A DNA stretch of 21,746 nt, taken from contig JAAOZZ010000022.1 of the NCBI GenBank assembly GCA_012274175.1, forward strand, positions 1-21,746, in the 5' to 3' direction. The notes under the pieces are model-generated. The model was not told the DNA's origin. It did no database searches and was given only the letters and a program-made list of their open reading frames with translations. Source of the stretch: Betaproteobacteria bacterium (lineage in GTDB: Bacteria; Pseudomonadota; Gammaproteobacteria; Burkholderiales; Usitatibacteraceae). The stretch's first letter is position 1. The number at the start of each line of letters is the position of its first letter. Shown one piece after another: positions 1 to 7,858 of the stretch. Made by a program: the position numbers and the translations under genes.

Positions 1-1
1 G

Positions 2-193
2 CTGGGGGACGTGACGGTGGTGGAAAGGGGGGCCCGGGCGGGCGCCTATACCGAGGAGCAGGGGCGGCGCGTGATGCAGCCCGCCGAGATCGCGGTGCGG
101 GTGACGCTGGGGCGCGGCGAGGAGAGCGCCACCGTATGGACCTGCGACCTTTCCTACGATTACGTGAAGATCAACGCCGACTATCGCAGCTGA
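2..193 (+). CDS. argJ: C-terminal part of arginine biosynthesis bifunctional protein ArgJ (5' end outside the window)
   Basis: The first 63 codons visible are the tail of ArgJ, which moves the acetyl group from N-acetylornithine to glutamate (and in many bacteria also makes N-acetylglutamate from acetyl-CoA) in cytoplasmic arginine synthesis. The final residues, [21 protein letters not shown] read without its first residue, match the very conserved ArgJ C-terminus in which a short WTCDL segment leads to an invariant Y-V-x-I-N-A-D-Y-R-S end. The catalytic threonine at the self-cleavage site lies in the missing upstream part, so activity cannot be judged. The stop is TGA at 191-193, and the next gene begins 11 bases later with its Shine-Dalgarno sequence overlapping the stop, so the two are probably co-transcribed. 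Confidence 0.93.
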   Translation: MGDVTVVERGARAGAYTEEQGRRVMQPAEIAVRVTLGRGEESATVWTCDLSYDYVKINADYRS

Positions 194-204
194 GGGAGCG
201 GGCC

Positions 205-870
205 ATGGCCGACTTGAAGAGCACGACGCCGCACCTGGAGCGGTACTACGCGAAACGCGCCTCGGAATACGAGCAGATCTACGACAAGCCCGAGCGCCAG
301 AACGAGCTCGAGTGGCTGCGCCGCCGGGTACCGGAGATCCTGCGGGGCAGGACGGTGCTCGAGGTGGCGTGCGGCACCGGCTACTGGACGCAGTTCATCG
401 CGCGCGAGGCGGCGCACGTGCATGCCTGCGACATCAACGACGCGGTGCTCGAGATCGCGCGCGAGAAACCGATCGCCGCCGGCCGCGCCAGCTTCTTCAA
501 GGCCGACGCGGTGACGCTCGAGGGCGTGCCGCCGGGATGCGACGCCGCGTTCGCCGGCTTCTGGTGGTCCCACGTGAAGAAGAGCGACATCGCGCGCTTC
601 GTCGAGCGCCTCGCCAGGCGTCTCGCGCCCGGCGCGTTGGTGGGGATCCTCGACAACCGCTTTGCGGAAGGCAGCTCCACGGCGATCTCCCGGCGCGACG
701 CCGAAGGCAACACCTACCAGATGCGCCGCCTCGCGAGCGGCGAGGAGTACGAGGTGCTGAAGAATTTCCCGACCGCCGAAGAGCTCGCCGACGCGGTGCG
801 CCCGATCGCGCGCGAGGCGCACCTGGAGACGCTCAACTACTACTGGCTGCTCGTCTTCCGCCTGCGATGA
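205..870 (+). CDS. Class I SAM-dependent methyltransferase, substrate unknown
   Basis: A 221-residue cytoplasmic protein with a single Rossmann-like SAM-binding domain. Motif I, VLEVACGTGYW, lies at about residues 51-61. The acidic residue that would hold the SAM ribose is D76 in HACDIND. A segment equivalent to motif IV is the FWWSHV stretch, and the C-terminus ends in beta-strand residues typical of class I enzymes. I chose ATG 205 over an upstream in-frame ATG at 136 because 205 is preceded by a GAGGGAG Shine-Dalgarno and the longer form would overlap argJ by about 58 bases with no homologous sequence. Its stop overlaps the next start in an ATGA arrangement, implying translational coupling to the DUF815 ATPase. 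The closest families act on small molecules or quinone-like substrates, but nothing here identifies the substrate. Confidence 0.85.
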   Translation: MADLKSTTPHLERYYAKRASEYEQIYDKPERQNELEWLRRRVPEILRGRTVLEVACGTGYWTQFIAREAAHVHACDINDAVLEIAREKPIAAGRASFFKADAVTLEGVPPGCDAAFAGFWWSHVKKSDIARFVERLARRLAPGALVGILDNRFAEGSSTAISRRDAEGNTYQMRRLASGEEYEVLKNFPTAEELADAVRPIAREAHLETLNYYWLLVFRLR

Positions 871-1754
871 GCGACCCGCTCAAGCGCATCGCCGATCGAC
901 TGGACGAGCTGGCCGGGCGCCTCGAGCGACTGCTGCCCGGCGGGGGCGGGGAGCCCGACTGGAGTGCCACGGCCTATCGCTGGCGCAAGCACGCCCGCGG
1001 GGGCTACCTCGAGGCGATACGCCACCCGCACTCCATCCGCTTCTCCGACCTGAAGGACATCGACGAGCAGAAGCGTCGCCTGCGGGACAACACCGCGCAG
1101 TTCGTGGCGGCACGGCCCGCGAACAACGTTTTGCTCACCGGGGCCCGCGGCACGGGAAAGAGCTCGCTCGTGAAGGCGGCGCTGGACGAGTTCTCCGACA
1201 GGGGCCTGCGCCTGATCGAGGTCGACAAGCGCGACCTGGTCGACCTGCCGGACATCGTGGACCTCATCGGCGAGCGCAAGCAGCGCTACATCATCTTTTG
1301 CGACGACCTCTCCTTCGAGGCCTCCGACGCGGGCTACAAGTCGCTCAAGGTGGCGCTCGACGGCTCGATCGCCGGGTCGGCGGACAATGTGCTGATCTAC
1401 GCCACCTCGAACCGCCGCCACCTCATGCCCGAGTTCATGGAGGAGAACCTCGAGGCGAAGCACGTGGGCGGCGAGATCCATCCGGGCGAGACGACCGAGG
1501 AGAAGATCTCGCTATCGGAGCGCTTCGGCCTGTGGCTGTCGTTCTATCCGTTCGACCAGGACCAGTACCTGGACATCGCGGACCACTGGGTCGAGCGGCT
1601 CGGGGGCACGGCAAGCGAGGAGTCGCGCAAGGCCGCGCTCCTGTGGGCGCTCGAGCGGGGATTCCGCAGCGGGCGCGTGGCATGGCAATTCGCGCGCGAC
1701 TACGTGGGCAGGAAAAGGGGTCAGGTTACTTTTTCAGGGAAGGCGAAAAAGTAA
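867..1754 (+). CDS. DUF815-family AAA-type ATPase
   Basis: A 295-residue predicted P-loop ATPase of the DUF815 family, which sits next to argJ and mutT-like genes in many betaproteobacteria; its cellular role is unknown to me. The N-terminal ~80 residues are helical and charged. The Walker A motif GARGTGKSS is at 92-100, Walker B YIIFCDDL at about 141-148, and a sensor-like YATSNRRHL follows. The start ATG 867 overlaps the TGA of the methyltransferase. The 3' end is odd: the last dozen codons (after about VGRK) are read through the left arm and loop of the inverted repeat at 1713-1767, and the stop TAA lies in the right arm. The native C-terminus has therefore probably been replaced by repeat-encoded residues (RGQVTFSGKAKK). 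The ATPase core is intact, so the protein is likely functional. Confidence 0.88.
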   Translation: MSDPLKRIADRLDELAGRLERLLPGGGGEPDWSATAYRWRKHARGGYLEAIRHPHSIRFSDLKDIDEQKRRLRDNTAQFVAARPANNVLLTGARGTGKSSLVKAALDEFSDRGLRLIEVDKRDLVDLPDIVDLIGERKQRYIIFCDDLSFEASDAGYKSLKVALDGSIAGSADNVLIYATSNRRHLMPEFMEENLEAKHVGGEIHPGETTEEKISLSERFGLWLSFYPFDQDQYLDIADHWVERLGGTASEESRKAALLWALERGFRSGRVAWQFARDYVGRKRGQVTFSGKAKK

Positions 1755-1767
1755 CCTGACCCCTTTT
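1713..1767. repeat. Perfect 23-bp inverted repeat (REP-like element or hairpin terminator)
   Basis: Two perfectly complementary 23-base arms, 1713-1735 and 1745-1767, enclose a 9-base loop (agggaaggc). The arm reads AAAAGGGGTCAGGTTACTTTTTC without its last three bases in the first 20. Its AT-flanked GGGGTCAGGTTAC core is unlike the surrounding GC-rich coding sequence. I associate such GGGGTCAGGTTAC-type palindromes with dispersed REP-like repeats mobilised by RAYT (TnpA_REP) transposases in proteobacteria; only one copy lies in this window, so dispersal cannot be shown here. Because the hairpin ends in a T-run on either strand, it could also act as a bidirectional transcription terminator between the ATPase and Nudix genes. 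The left arm and loop are translated as the ATPase C-terminus. Confidence 0.85.
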
Positions 1768-1788
1768 TCATCCGCCGGCGTCACCGAG

Positions 1789-2697
1789 GTGGCGGCCGCC
1801 GTGATCGAGCGGCCGGGCGAGTTCCTGCTCGCCAGGAGGCCCGTGGGCAAGCCTTACGCGGGCTATTGGGAATTTCCGGGAGGCAAGATCGAGGCGGGCG
1901 AAAGCGCCCGCGAAGCGCTGGTGCGCGAGCTGCGCGAAGAGCTCGGCATCGAGGTGCGCGAGGCCACCCCGTGGATCACGCGCGTCTACGCGTACACCCA
2001 TGCCACGGTCCGGCTGCACTTCTTCCGCGTAACGAGCTGGGAGGGCGAGCCCCGGCCCCTCGAGGACCAGGCGATCGAGTGGCAGCGCGTGTTGGCGCCC
2101 GAAGTGCAGCCGATGCTGCCCGCCAACGCGCCGGTGCTGGCCGCGCTCGCGCTGCCGGCCATCATGGTGGTCTCGAACGCTTCCGTGGCGGGAATCGAGG
2201 CGTGGACCGAGGCGCTCGCCGAGCGCGCCGTGGACGAACGGCTCCTCGTGCAGTTGCGCGAGAAGGGCATGGAGCGCATGCGCGTGCAGCACCTCCTGTC
2301 GCGTACCCTCGCGCGTGTCGAGCCGTTCGGCTCGCGCGTCGTGGTGAACAGCGACTGCGGGCATTTCGCGCAGTGCGACGGCGTGCACCTCACGGCGCGC
2401 GCGCTGATGGAGGCGAAGGCGCGGCCTGCGGCGCGCCTCGCGGGCGCTTCCTGCCACGACGAGCGGGAACTGGACCGCGCCGCGCACCTGGGCCTGGACT
2501 ACGCCGTCGTGGGGCCGGTACAGGCCACCGCATCCCATCCGGGCGCTGCCGCCATGAGGTGGGATCGGTTCGCGTCCCTCGCGGCCGGGCGACCGATGCC
2601 CATCTACGGGATCGGAGGACTCGCCCGGAGCGACCTCGCCACGGCGCGCCGCCATGGCGCACACGGGGTCGCGCTGCTCAGCGCGGCGTTTGGCTAG
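1789..2697 (+). CDS. Nudix hydrolase fused to a thiamine-phosphate-synthase-like domain (MutT-ThiE fusion)
   Basis: A 302-residue two-domain protein. Residues 1-130 form a Nudix domain with a complete Nudix box: G32, E38, then R46-E47-x2-E50-E51-x-G53. Together with the preceding YWEFPGG this is MutT-like, the class that removes 8-oxo-dGTP from the nucleotide pool. Residues of about 120-302 resemble ThiE/TenI TIM barrels (VVNSDCGHFAQCDGVHL, YAVVGPVQATASHPG, IYGIGG), but the usual ThiE residues for pyrophosphate transfer are not clearly complete, so thiamine synthesis is doubtful. This fusion is a recurrent betaproteobacterial form. The start is uncertain: GTG 1789 has no Shine-Dalgarno, and homologues usually begin a few residues earlier, where here the codon is GTC right after the inverted repeat. 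The repeat may have displaced the native start. The 3' end overlaps the convergent HAD gene by 20 bp. Confidence 0.85.
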   Translation: MAAAVIERPGEFLLARRPVGKPYAGYWEFPGGKIEAGESAREALVRELREELGIEVREATPWITRVYAYTHATVRLHFFRVTSWEGEPRPLEDQAIEWQRVLAPEVQPMLPANAPVLAALALPAIMVVSNASVAGIEAWTEALAERAVDERLLVQLREKGMERMRVQHLLSRTLARVEPFGSRVVVNSDCGHFAQCDGVHLTARALMEAKARPAARLAGASCHDERELDRAAHLGLDYAVVGPVQATASHPGAAAMRWDRFASLAAGRPMPIYGIGGLARSDLATARRHGAHGVALLSAAFG

Positions 2698-3346
2698 GGC
2701 GCAAGTTCCCGAGCGATTCGCCGAGGGCCTCCGGGGCTTCGCACAGCGCCTGGGCTCCGTGCTCCAGCAGCTCTTCGCGGGTCCCGTAGCCCCAGAGGGC
2801 GCCCACGGCCGCGAGGCCATGGTGCCTTGCCGCCCGCATGTCGGGGCCGCGGTCGCCGATCATCGCCGCCCGCGGCGCCGCTATCCCATGGTGCGCGATC
2901 ATGTAATCCAGCAGGTCGCGCTTGTCCTCGAGGGTTCCGTCGAGCTCGCAGCCGTGCACGTCGACGAAATGCGCGTGCAGCGCGAAATGCTCGACGATTC
3001 GCCGTGCGTACACCTGGGGTTTCGACGTCGCGACGAAAAGCCGGGCGCCGGAGTCGGCGAGCTTCGCCAGCGCCTCGTCGATGCCGTCGTAGGGCCGATT
3101 CTCGAACAGACCCACGTCGGCGAACCGCTCGCGATAAAGCGCCACCGCCCGCTCGACGGCGATATCCGATTCCGTGCCCAGGAGCCGCGCGAACGAGGCC
3201 CGCAGGGGCGGTCCGATGGCGAACACGAGCTCGTTGGACGGGGGAGGCGCGATCCCCATGCGCTCGAGCGCGTAGGCGATCGAACGCGTGATGCCCTCGC
3301 GCGGATCGGTGAGGGTGCCGTCGAGGTCGAAGAGCAGCGTGTTCAT
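2678..3346 (-). CDS. HAD-superfamily hydrolase, phosphoglycolate-phosphatase-like
   Basis: A 222-residue cytoplasmic phosphatase-type HAD protein. All four HAD motifs are visible: motif I DLDGT with nucleophile D7 and acid D9, motif II TSK at 107-109, the motif III lysine K142 in LEDKRDLL, and motif IV GDRGPDM at 164-170. The helical cap between about residues 15 and 85 is of the C1 type seen in phosphoglycolate phosphatases and 5'-nucleotidases. The ATG overlaps the TGA of bioD (ATGA), so it is the last gene of the biotin operon and translationally coupled. No known biotin step requires a HAD phosphatase, so its substrate may be a phosphorylated by-product, or it may simply ride in the operon. 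It converges on the Nudix gene with a 20-bp overlap. Confidence 0.88.
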   Translation of the reverse strand: MNTLLFDLDGTLTDPREGITRSIAYALERMGIAPPPSNELVFAIGPPLRASFARLLGTESDIAVERAVALYRERFADVGLFENRPYDGIDEALAKLADSGARLFVATSKPQVYARRIVEHFALHAHFVDVHGCELDGTLEDKRDLLDYMIAHHGIAAPRAAMIGDRGPDMRAARHHGLAAVGALWGYGTREELLEHGAQALCEAPEALGESLGNLRPSQTPR

Positions 3347-4035
3347 GGGGCGGGCCCCAGGAGCGATTCCACCGCGAGCCGCGAGGCGAACTCCACGGGG
3401 CGAGCGCCGGGATGGTGGGGCAGGTGACCCAGCAGCGGGCCGGGCAGCCGCTCCCGCAGCGCCTGGACGTTTTCCCCCATGGCCGCCATCGAGGGATCGA
3501 TCGTGTTGGCAATCCACCCCGCCAGGGGGAGTCCTGCCGCTTCGAGCGCCCGCGCGGTGAGCAGCGCGTGGTTGAGGCAACCCAGCCGCAACCCCACGAC
3601 GAGCACCACGGGCAACGCGACGGCGCGCGCCAGATCCACGGTGTCAAGGCGCTGGCCGAGGGGAACGCAGAAGCCGCCGACCCCTTCTACGATGAGGAAT
3701 CCGGTGTCCTCGCGCAGCAGCGCGAGCGCGGCGAGGATGGGCGCGAGCGCGATGCGCACTCCTTCCCGCCGAGCCGCGATGTGGGGAGCGATGGGCTCGC
3801 GCAGCAGCACCGGCGTCACGCGGCCCAGGGCCTCCGGGCCCAGTCCGGCCGCCTCCATGAGGGCGAGGGTGTCGTCGTTGGCGGGCCGGCCGCCATGGTC
3901 GGCCGCGCCGGCGGCCACGGGCTTCATCGGCAGGGCGCGTACACCCCTGGCCGCGAGCGCATGGATGAGCGCGCAGGCCGCGAGCGTCTTGCCCACGCCC
4001 GTGTCGGTACCGGTGACGAATACGCCGCGACTCAT
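3343..4035 (-). CDS. bioD: Dethiobiotin synthetase BioD
   Basis: BioD is the ATP-dependent carboxylase that closes the ureido ring of 7,8-diaminopelargonic acid to give dethiobiotin, the penultimate step of biotin synthesis. The 230-residue length is normal. The P-loop GTDTGVGKT at residues 9-17, with K16, is the BioD form of Walker A. K38 in MKPVAAG is the conserved substrate-binding lysine. The ND that binds phosphate and metal appears in PANDD, and VEGVGG matches the conserved E-G-x-G-G segment. The ATG (4033-4035) overlaps the bioC TGA, and its own TGA overlaps the HAD start, so it is tightly coupled on both sides. Confidence 0.95.
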   Translation of the reverse strand: MSRGVFVTGTDTGVGKTLAACALIHALAARGVRALPMKPVAAGAADHGGRPANDDTLALMEAAGLGPEALGRVTPVLLREPIAPHIAARREGVRIALAPILAALALLREDTGFLIVEGVGGFCVPLGQRLDTVDLARAVALPVVLVVGLRLGCLNHALLTARALEAAGLPLAGWIANTIDPSMAAMGENVQALRERLPGPLLGHLPHHPGARPVEFASRLAVESLLGPAP

Positions 4036-4907
4036 GGGGCGGCGCGCGGCACGAAATCGATCACCTGCCTCCCGTCCGCCGTCTTCCGGGGGGCGGCCTT
4101 CCAGGCATGGCCGTAAATCACCTCGAAGGTCGCGGGCAGCGCGCCCCCGCGGCGATCGCGTTCGTAGCGCTCCACCATGCGCCGCCACCGCTCGCGTCCG
4201 CACAGCCCCCGGTCGCGTGCGGCAAGCGCGTTGTGTCCGCCGCCGCCCTTCAGGTCCCGCGCGAGGGAGTCGACGCTGGCGTATTCCACGGTGATCGTCT
4301 CCATTTCCATCACGGGGTCCGCGAATCCCGCGTGCACCAGCGAGTCTCCCAGGTCGTGCATGTCGACGAAGGAATGGACATGTGCTTCGTCGTCCGCGGC
4401 GGCGAAAGCGGTGCGCAGCTCCTTCAACGTGTCCGGACCGTAAGTCGAGAAGAGGAAGAGGCCGCCGGTGGCGAGCACCCGTCCCGCCTCGGCGAACACC
4501 ACCTCGGGGCGGCACCATTGCAGCAGGAGATTGGAGAATGCGAGCTGCGCGCACCCGGTGGCGAGCGGCAGGGCTTCCGCATCGGCGCAGGCGAGCGCCG
4601 GCCCGCGCCGGGAGAAAGTCCTTCGCCACCAGGAGCCGCGCGCGCGGGCTTCACGCAGCATCGCGGGCGCGAAGTCGATCCCGATCGTTTCGGCTTTCGG
4701 ATATCGCGCCCGCAACCCGGACACGAAGCGCCCCGTGCCGCAACCGAGGTCGATCACGCGCGCCGGGTCCAGCCGCATCGGATCGAGGTGCGCCAGCAAG
4801 CGCGTTCCCACCTCCTGCTGCAGCACCGCATGCCGGTCGTAGCCGGCGGCGGCGCGCTCGAATGCCCGACGCGCCGCGCGCTTGTCGGGATATGGCGGCT
4901 CAGCCAA
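4032..4907 (-). CDS. bioC: Malonyl-ACP O-methyltransferase BioC
   Basis: BioC methylates the free carboxyl of malonyl-ACP so that fatty-acid enzymes can build the pimeloyl moiety of biotin. The 291-residue protein carries the SAM motif VIDLGCGTGRF at 51-61, an acidic residue in IGIDFAP, and the BioC-typical NLLLQWC segment. It is about 40 residues longer than E. coli BioC, mostly in the C-terminal half, as is usual in betaproteobacteria. The start is a TTG (4905-4907) with GGGAG seven bases upstream; no in-frame ATG precedes the conserved PDKRAARRAFERAA region. It starts 15 bp after bioF and overlaps bioD by four bases. The esterase that normally removes the methyl group (BioH or an analogue) is not in the window. 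Confidence 0.92.
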   Translation of the reverse strand: MAEPPYPDKRAARRAFERAAAGYDRHAVLQQEVGTRLLAHLDPMRLDPARVIDLGCGTGRFVSGLRARYPKAETIGIDFAPAMLREARARGSWWRRTFSRRGPALACADAEALPLATGCAQLAFSNLLLQWCRPEVVFAEAGRVLATGGLFLFSTYGPDTLKELRTAFAAADDEAHVHSFVDMHDLGDSLVHAGFADPVMEMETITVEYASVDSLARDLKGGGGHNALAARDRGLCGRERWRRMVERYERDRRGGALPATFEVIYGHAWKAAPRKTADGRQVIDFVPRAAP

Positions 4908-4922
4908 CGCGCCGCTCCCGGC

Positions 4923-6083
4923 TCACGGGGCCAGGCACTCCGCCAGGGCGAGGGCGAGGTGCTCCACGTCGCCGCGCTCGTGGGCCGCGCTCAACGAAAT
5001 GCGCAGCCGCGAGGTGGCCTCGGGAACCGTCGGCGGCCGGATGGCGGGCACGAGCAATCCGCGATCGAGCAGGCGCGCGGACATCTCGAGCGTGCGCGCG
5101 GCGTCTCCCACGATGACGGGCTGGATCGCGGTGGCGGATTCCACCACGGCCACGCGGGCGGCGGCGCACGCCGCCCGGAATTCCGCGATGCGCCCATGCA
5201 GGCGATCCACGGGCGAATCCTCGCCCTCCAGGATCTCGAGGGCGGCGAGCACCGCCGCCGCCATCATGGGAGGAAGGGCGGTCGAGTAGATGTACGTGCG
5301 CGATTTCTGCACCAGCCAGTCAACCACTTCGCTCGAACCGCACGCGAATGCGCCGTAGCCTCCGAGCGCCTTGCCGAGCGTGGCCATGTAGACGATGCGC
5401 GGCGATGCGACGCCGAATCGGGCCAGCGCTCCCCGTCCCTGATGCCCGAGGACGCCGATGCCGTGGGCGTCGTCGAGCACGAGCCACGCGTCGTGCCGCT
5501 CGCAAAGCGCAAGCAACTCCCCCACGGGTGCCACATCGCCGTCCATGCTGAAGACCACGTCGGTGGCGACCACGCGCAGGGCGGCCTCGGAGCGGGCCAG
5601 CTCGCGTTCCAGCGCGACGAGGTCGAGATGGGGATAGCGCGTGTACCGGGCCCGCGACAGCCTCGCGCCATCGTGAAGGCACGCGTGATTGAGGCGGTCG
5701 CCGAAGATCTCCCCTTCGGGACCCGCGAGCGCGCCGAGGATGCCGATGTTCGCCGCATATCCGCTGCCGAAGAGCAGCGCCCGCGGCAGCCCGCAGAACG
5801 CGGCGAAGCGCGCCTCGGCTTCCTCGTGGATGCGCAGGTGCCCCGTCACGAGAGGCGAGGCGCCCGCGCCCGCGCCGTACGTGTCGAGGCTTGCGCGCAT
5901 CGCCTCCCGCAAGAGCGGGTGGTTCGCGAGCCCGAGGTAGTCGTTGCTCGCGAAGTTGAGCACCTCGCGGCCGCCCAGGCGCACGTGCCGTCCCTGGGGC
6001 GAGTCGAGCACGCGGCGCGTTCGGCGCAGGTCCTCTCGCTCGAGCGCGGCGAGGCCCGCGACGAGCCGGTCGGAGACGCCCAC
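4923..6083 (-). CDS. bioF: 8-amino-7-oxononanoate synthase BioF
   Basis: A PLP-dependent alpha-oxoamine synthase that condenses pimeloyl-ACP (or CoA) with L-alanine to form 8-amino-7-oxononanoate (KAPA). The 386-residue length is typical. The PLP Schiff-base lysine is K238 in TLGKALGG. The pyridine-nitrogen aspartate D204 and histidine H207 lie in LDDAHGIG, and the substrate-binding FASNDYLGL is at 44-52. The start is GTG (6081-6083) with AGGGG close upstream; it lies 6 bp after the bioB stop. In the same operon it feeds BioA (not present in this window), then BioD and BioB. Confidence 0.95.
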   Translation of the reverse strand: MGVSDRLVAGLAALEREDLRRTRRVLDSPQGRHVRLGGREVLNFASNDYLGLANHPLLREAMRASLDTYGAGAGASPLVTGHLRIHEEAEARFAAFCGLPRALLFGSGYAANIGILGALAGPEGEIFGDRLNHACLHDGARLSRARYTRYPHLDLVALERELARSEAALRVVATDVVFSMDGDVAPVGELLALCERHDAWLVLDDAHGIGVLGHQGRGALARFGVASPRIVYMATLGKALGGYGAFACGSSEVVDWLVQKSRTYIYSTALPPMMAAAVLAALEILEGEDSPVDRLHGRIAEFRAACAAARVAVVESATAIQPVIVGDAARTLEMSARLLDRGLLVPAIRPPTVPEATSRLRISLSAAHERGDVEHLALALAECLAP

Positions 6084-6089
6084 GGGCCC

Positions 6090-7067
6090 CTAGGCCGGGG
6101 CGAAGCCGAGCGCGGTGAAGAGCGCGTCGTCGCGCTTCACGTCGGGATTGCCCGTCGTGAGCAGCTTCTCGCCGTAGAAGATCGAATTGGCGCCGGCGAA
6201 GAAGCACAGCGCCTGCACGGGCTCGCTCATCGCCGATCGTCCCGCGGACAGCCGCACCATGCTGCGGGGCAGGAGGATGCGCGCCACTGCGATGGTGCGG
6301 ACGAATTCGACCCAGGGCAGCTTTTCGGTTCCGGCAAGCGGCGTTCCCTCGACCTGGACCAAATCATTGATCGGCACCGATTCGGGCTGCGGGTCGAGGC
6401 TCGCCAGCTGCGCGATCAACCCGGCGCGAGCTTCGCGCGATTCGCCCAGCCCGACGATGCCTCCGCAGCAGACCTTCAGCCCCGCGCCCCGCACTCGCTC
6501 GAGGGTCGCGAGGCGATCGCCGTATTCGCGCGTCGAGACGATCTCGCCATAGTGCTCGGGCGCCGTATCGAGGTTGTGGTTGTAGTAGTCGAGGCCGGCG
6601 TCCTTGAGCTGCTGGGCCTGGCCGTCCTTGAGCATTCCCAGGGTGCAGCAGGTCTCGAGTCCCAGGGACTTCACCTCCCGCACCATGTCGAGAACCGGCG
6701 CCAGGTCGCGCGCCTTGGGTCCGCGCCACGCCGCGCCCATGCAGAACCGGGTGGCGCCGTGTTCCTTCGCGAGGCGTGCGGCGGCGACGACGTCATCCAG
6801 GGGGAGGAGGCCCTGCTCTTCCACGCCCGTGTGGTAGCGTGCCGCCTGCGGGCAATATCCGCAGTCCTCGGGGCATCCGCCGGTCTTGATCGACAACAGC
6901 GTGGATCGTTGCACACGAGCGGTATCGAAATGCTCGCGGTGCACGGTATGCGCCATGAACAGCAGATCGTTGAAAGAAAGCGCATAGAGCTCGAGCGCTC
7001 GGTTCCGCAACGCCTGGTGGGCGGCGTCCGCGGGTGCGGCAGCGTGGAAAGTAATGGCCGTGTCCAT
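6090..7067 (-). CDS. bioB: Biotin synthase BioB (radical SAM)
   Basis: BioB inserts sulfur into dethiobiotin using a SAM-derived radical, with a [4Fe-4S] cluster and a sacrificial [2Fe-2S] cluster. The 325-residue protein has the radical-SAM CxxxCxxC as C65-C69-C72 within [10 protein letters not shown]. Cysteines consistent with the second cluster occur in RFCMG, ETCCTLG and KVCCGG, and the conserved arginine motif RLSAGR is present. The ATG at 7065-7067 has AAGGAG four bases upstream. It is the first gene of the minus-strand run bioB-bioF-bioC-bioD-HAD, in which all gaps are 15 bp or less, so a single transcript is very likely. bioA and birA are not in the window. Confidence 0.96.
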   Translation of the reverse strand: MDTAITFHAAAPADAAHQALRNRALELYALSFNDLLFMAHTVHREHFDTARVQRSTLLSIKTGGCPEDCGYCPQAARYHTGVEEQGLLPLDDVVAAARLAKEHGATRFCMGAAWRGPKARDLAPVLDMVREVKSLGLETCCTLGMLKDGQAQQLKDAGLDYYNHNLDTAPEHYGEIVSTREYGDRLATLERVRGAGLKVCCGGIVGLGESREARAGLIAQLASLDPQPESVPINDLVQVEGTPLAGTEKLPWVEFVRTIAVARILLPRSMVRLSAGRSAMSEPVQALCFFAGANSIFYGEKLLTTGNPDVKRDDALFTALGFAPA

Positions 7068-7089
7068 GGGGCTCCTTCGTAAGGCGCTG

Positions 7090-7118
7090 ATAATTCATGT
7101 TTTTAAAAATCATGTCAA
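7090..7118 (-). promoter_or_regulatory. Probable sigma-70 promoter of the bio operon in an AT-rich island
   Basis: On the minus strand a perfect -35 TTGACA (complement of 7113-7118) is followed after 17 bases by AATTAT (complement of 7090-7095), matching four of six -10 consensus positions. Transcription would start near 7083 and leave a short leader before bioB. The spacer contains the 10-bp palindrome TTTTTAAAAA flanked by CATG on both sides, a possible operator. I see no match to the enterobacterial BirA operator (TTGTAAACC with inverted half). The plus strand of the same stretch also has a GATAAT that could serve comF. Confidence 0.6.
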
Positions 7119-7858
7119 ATTTTTCTGGGATAGCGTCCTTGCAGCTGCCCATTTCATGGGCGACGGCGGGCACCCGTGCGTGGTTCCCGGAAGACTGCAT
7201 GCTTTGCGCGGCGCGTTGTCGCGACGGCCCGGTCTGTCCGCAATGCGCGAGCGCGCTCCCTCGAGCGGGCTACCGCTGCGCCCATTGCGCTTCTCCCCTC
7301 GATCCGGGAGCGCTCTGTTCTACCTGTCGCAGGCGACAATTCGCGTTCGACGATGCGACCGCTTGCTTCGAATACCGGTTTCCCATCGACCGGCTGGTCC
7401 AGCGATACAAGTACGCGGCGGATTTCGCCTGTGGACGGTGGCTCTGCCTCGAGCTCGCGCGATGCGTGGAACGGGAAGCCCGCCCGGACGTGCTCGTCGC
7501 TCCGCCCCTTTCGGCCGAGCGTCTGCGCGAGCGCGGCTTCAACCAGGCGCTCGAGCTCGCGAAGGCGGTCGGAGCGCACCTGGAGATTCGCTGCGATCCC
7601 GCCGCGCTGGCCCGCTTGCGCGATACGCCCGCCCAGGCTGGATTGTCGCGGCGCGAGCGGTTCGCCAACCTGCGCCGGGCCTTCCGGGTGCGGCGTGCGC
7701 TGGATGGCGCCCACGTCGCCATCGTGGACGACGTGCTGACCACCGGCGCGACGGCCGAGGCGATCGCACGGGAGCTCAAGCGCGCGGGCGCGCGGCGCGT
7801 GAGCGTGTGGGCCGTGGCACGGGCGCCCGAACCGGGGAAGCGGCGTTGTTCGAAGTAG
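7097..7858 (+). CDS. comF: ComF-family protein (phosphoribosyltransferase-like)
   Basis: A cytoplasmic protein of the ComF/GntX family, linked in naturally transformable bacteria to uptake of single-stranded DNA. Its N-terminal region carries zinc-finger-type cysteine pairs: CMLC, CPQC, CAHC and CSTC. The C-terminal half is a phosphoribosyltransferase fold with the PRPP-binding motif IVDDVLTTGATA. The RGFNQALELAKAV segment is a family hallmark. The start is unsure: ATG 7097 gives 253 residues, and ATG 7112 is in frame five codons later. The conserved part begins near FPEDCMLC, and neither start has a clear Shine-Dalgarno. The first codons overlap the divergent bioB promoter. The 3' end overlaps trmL by 13 bp. 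Confidence 0.88.
   Translation: MFLKIMSNFSGIASLQLPISWATAGTRAWFPEDCMLCAARCRDGPVCPQCASALPRAGYRCAHCASPLDPGALCSTCRRRQFAFDDATACFEYRFPIDRLVQRYKYAADFACGRWLCLELARCVEREARPDVLVAPPLSAERLRERGFNQALELAKAVGAHLEIRCDPAALARLRDTPAQAGLSRRERFANLRRAFRVRRALDGAHVAIVDDVLTTGATAEAIARELKRAGARRVSVWAVARAPEPGKRRCSK

Noticed and set aside
4107..7082. 991-codon plus-strand ORF across the biotin operon
   Set aside because: It is antisense to bioC, bioF and bioB, which are all clearly real. The product is rich in R, H, G, A and E with no domain, as expected for a mirror frame of GC-rich coding sequence.
7068..7120. BirA operator upstream of bioB
   Set aside because: No TTGTAAACC half-site or inverted partner was found; only the TTTTTAAAAA palindrome is present, which is not evidence for BirA.
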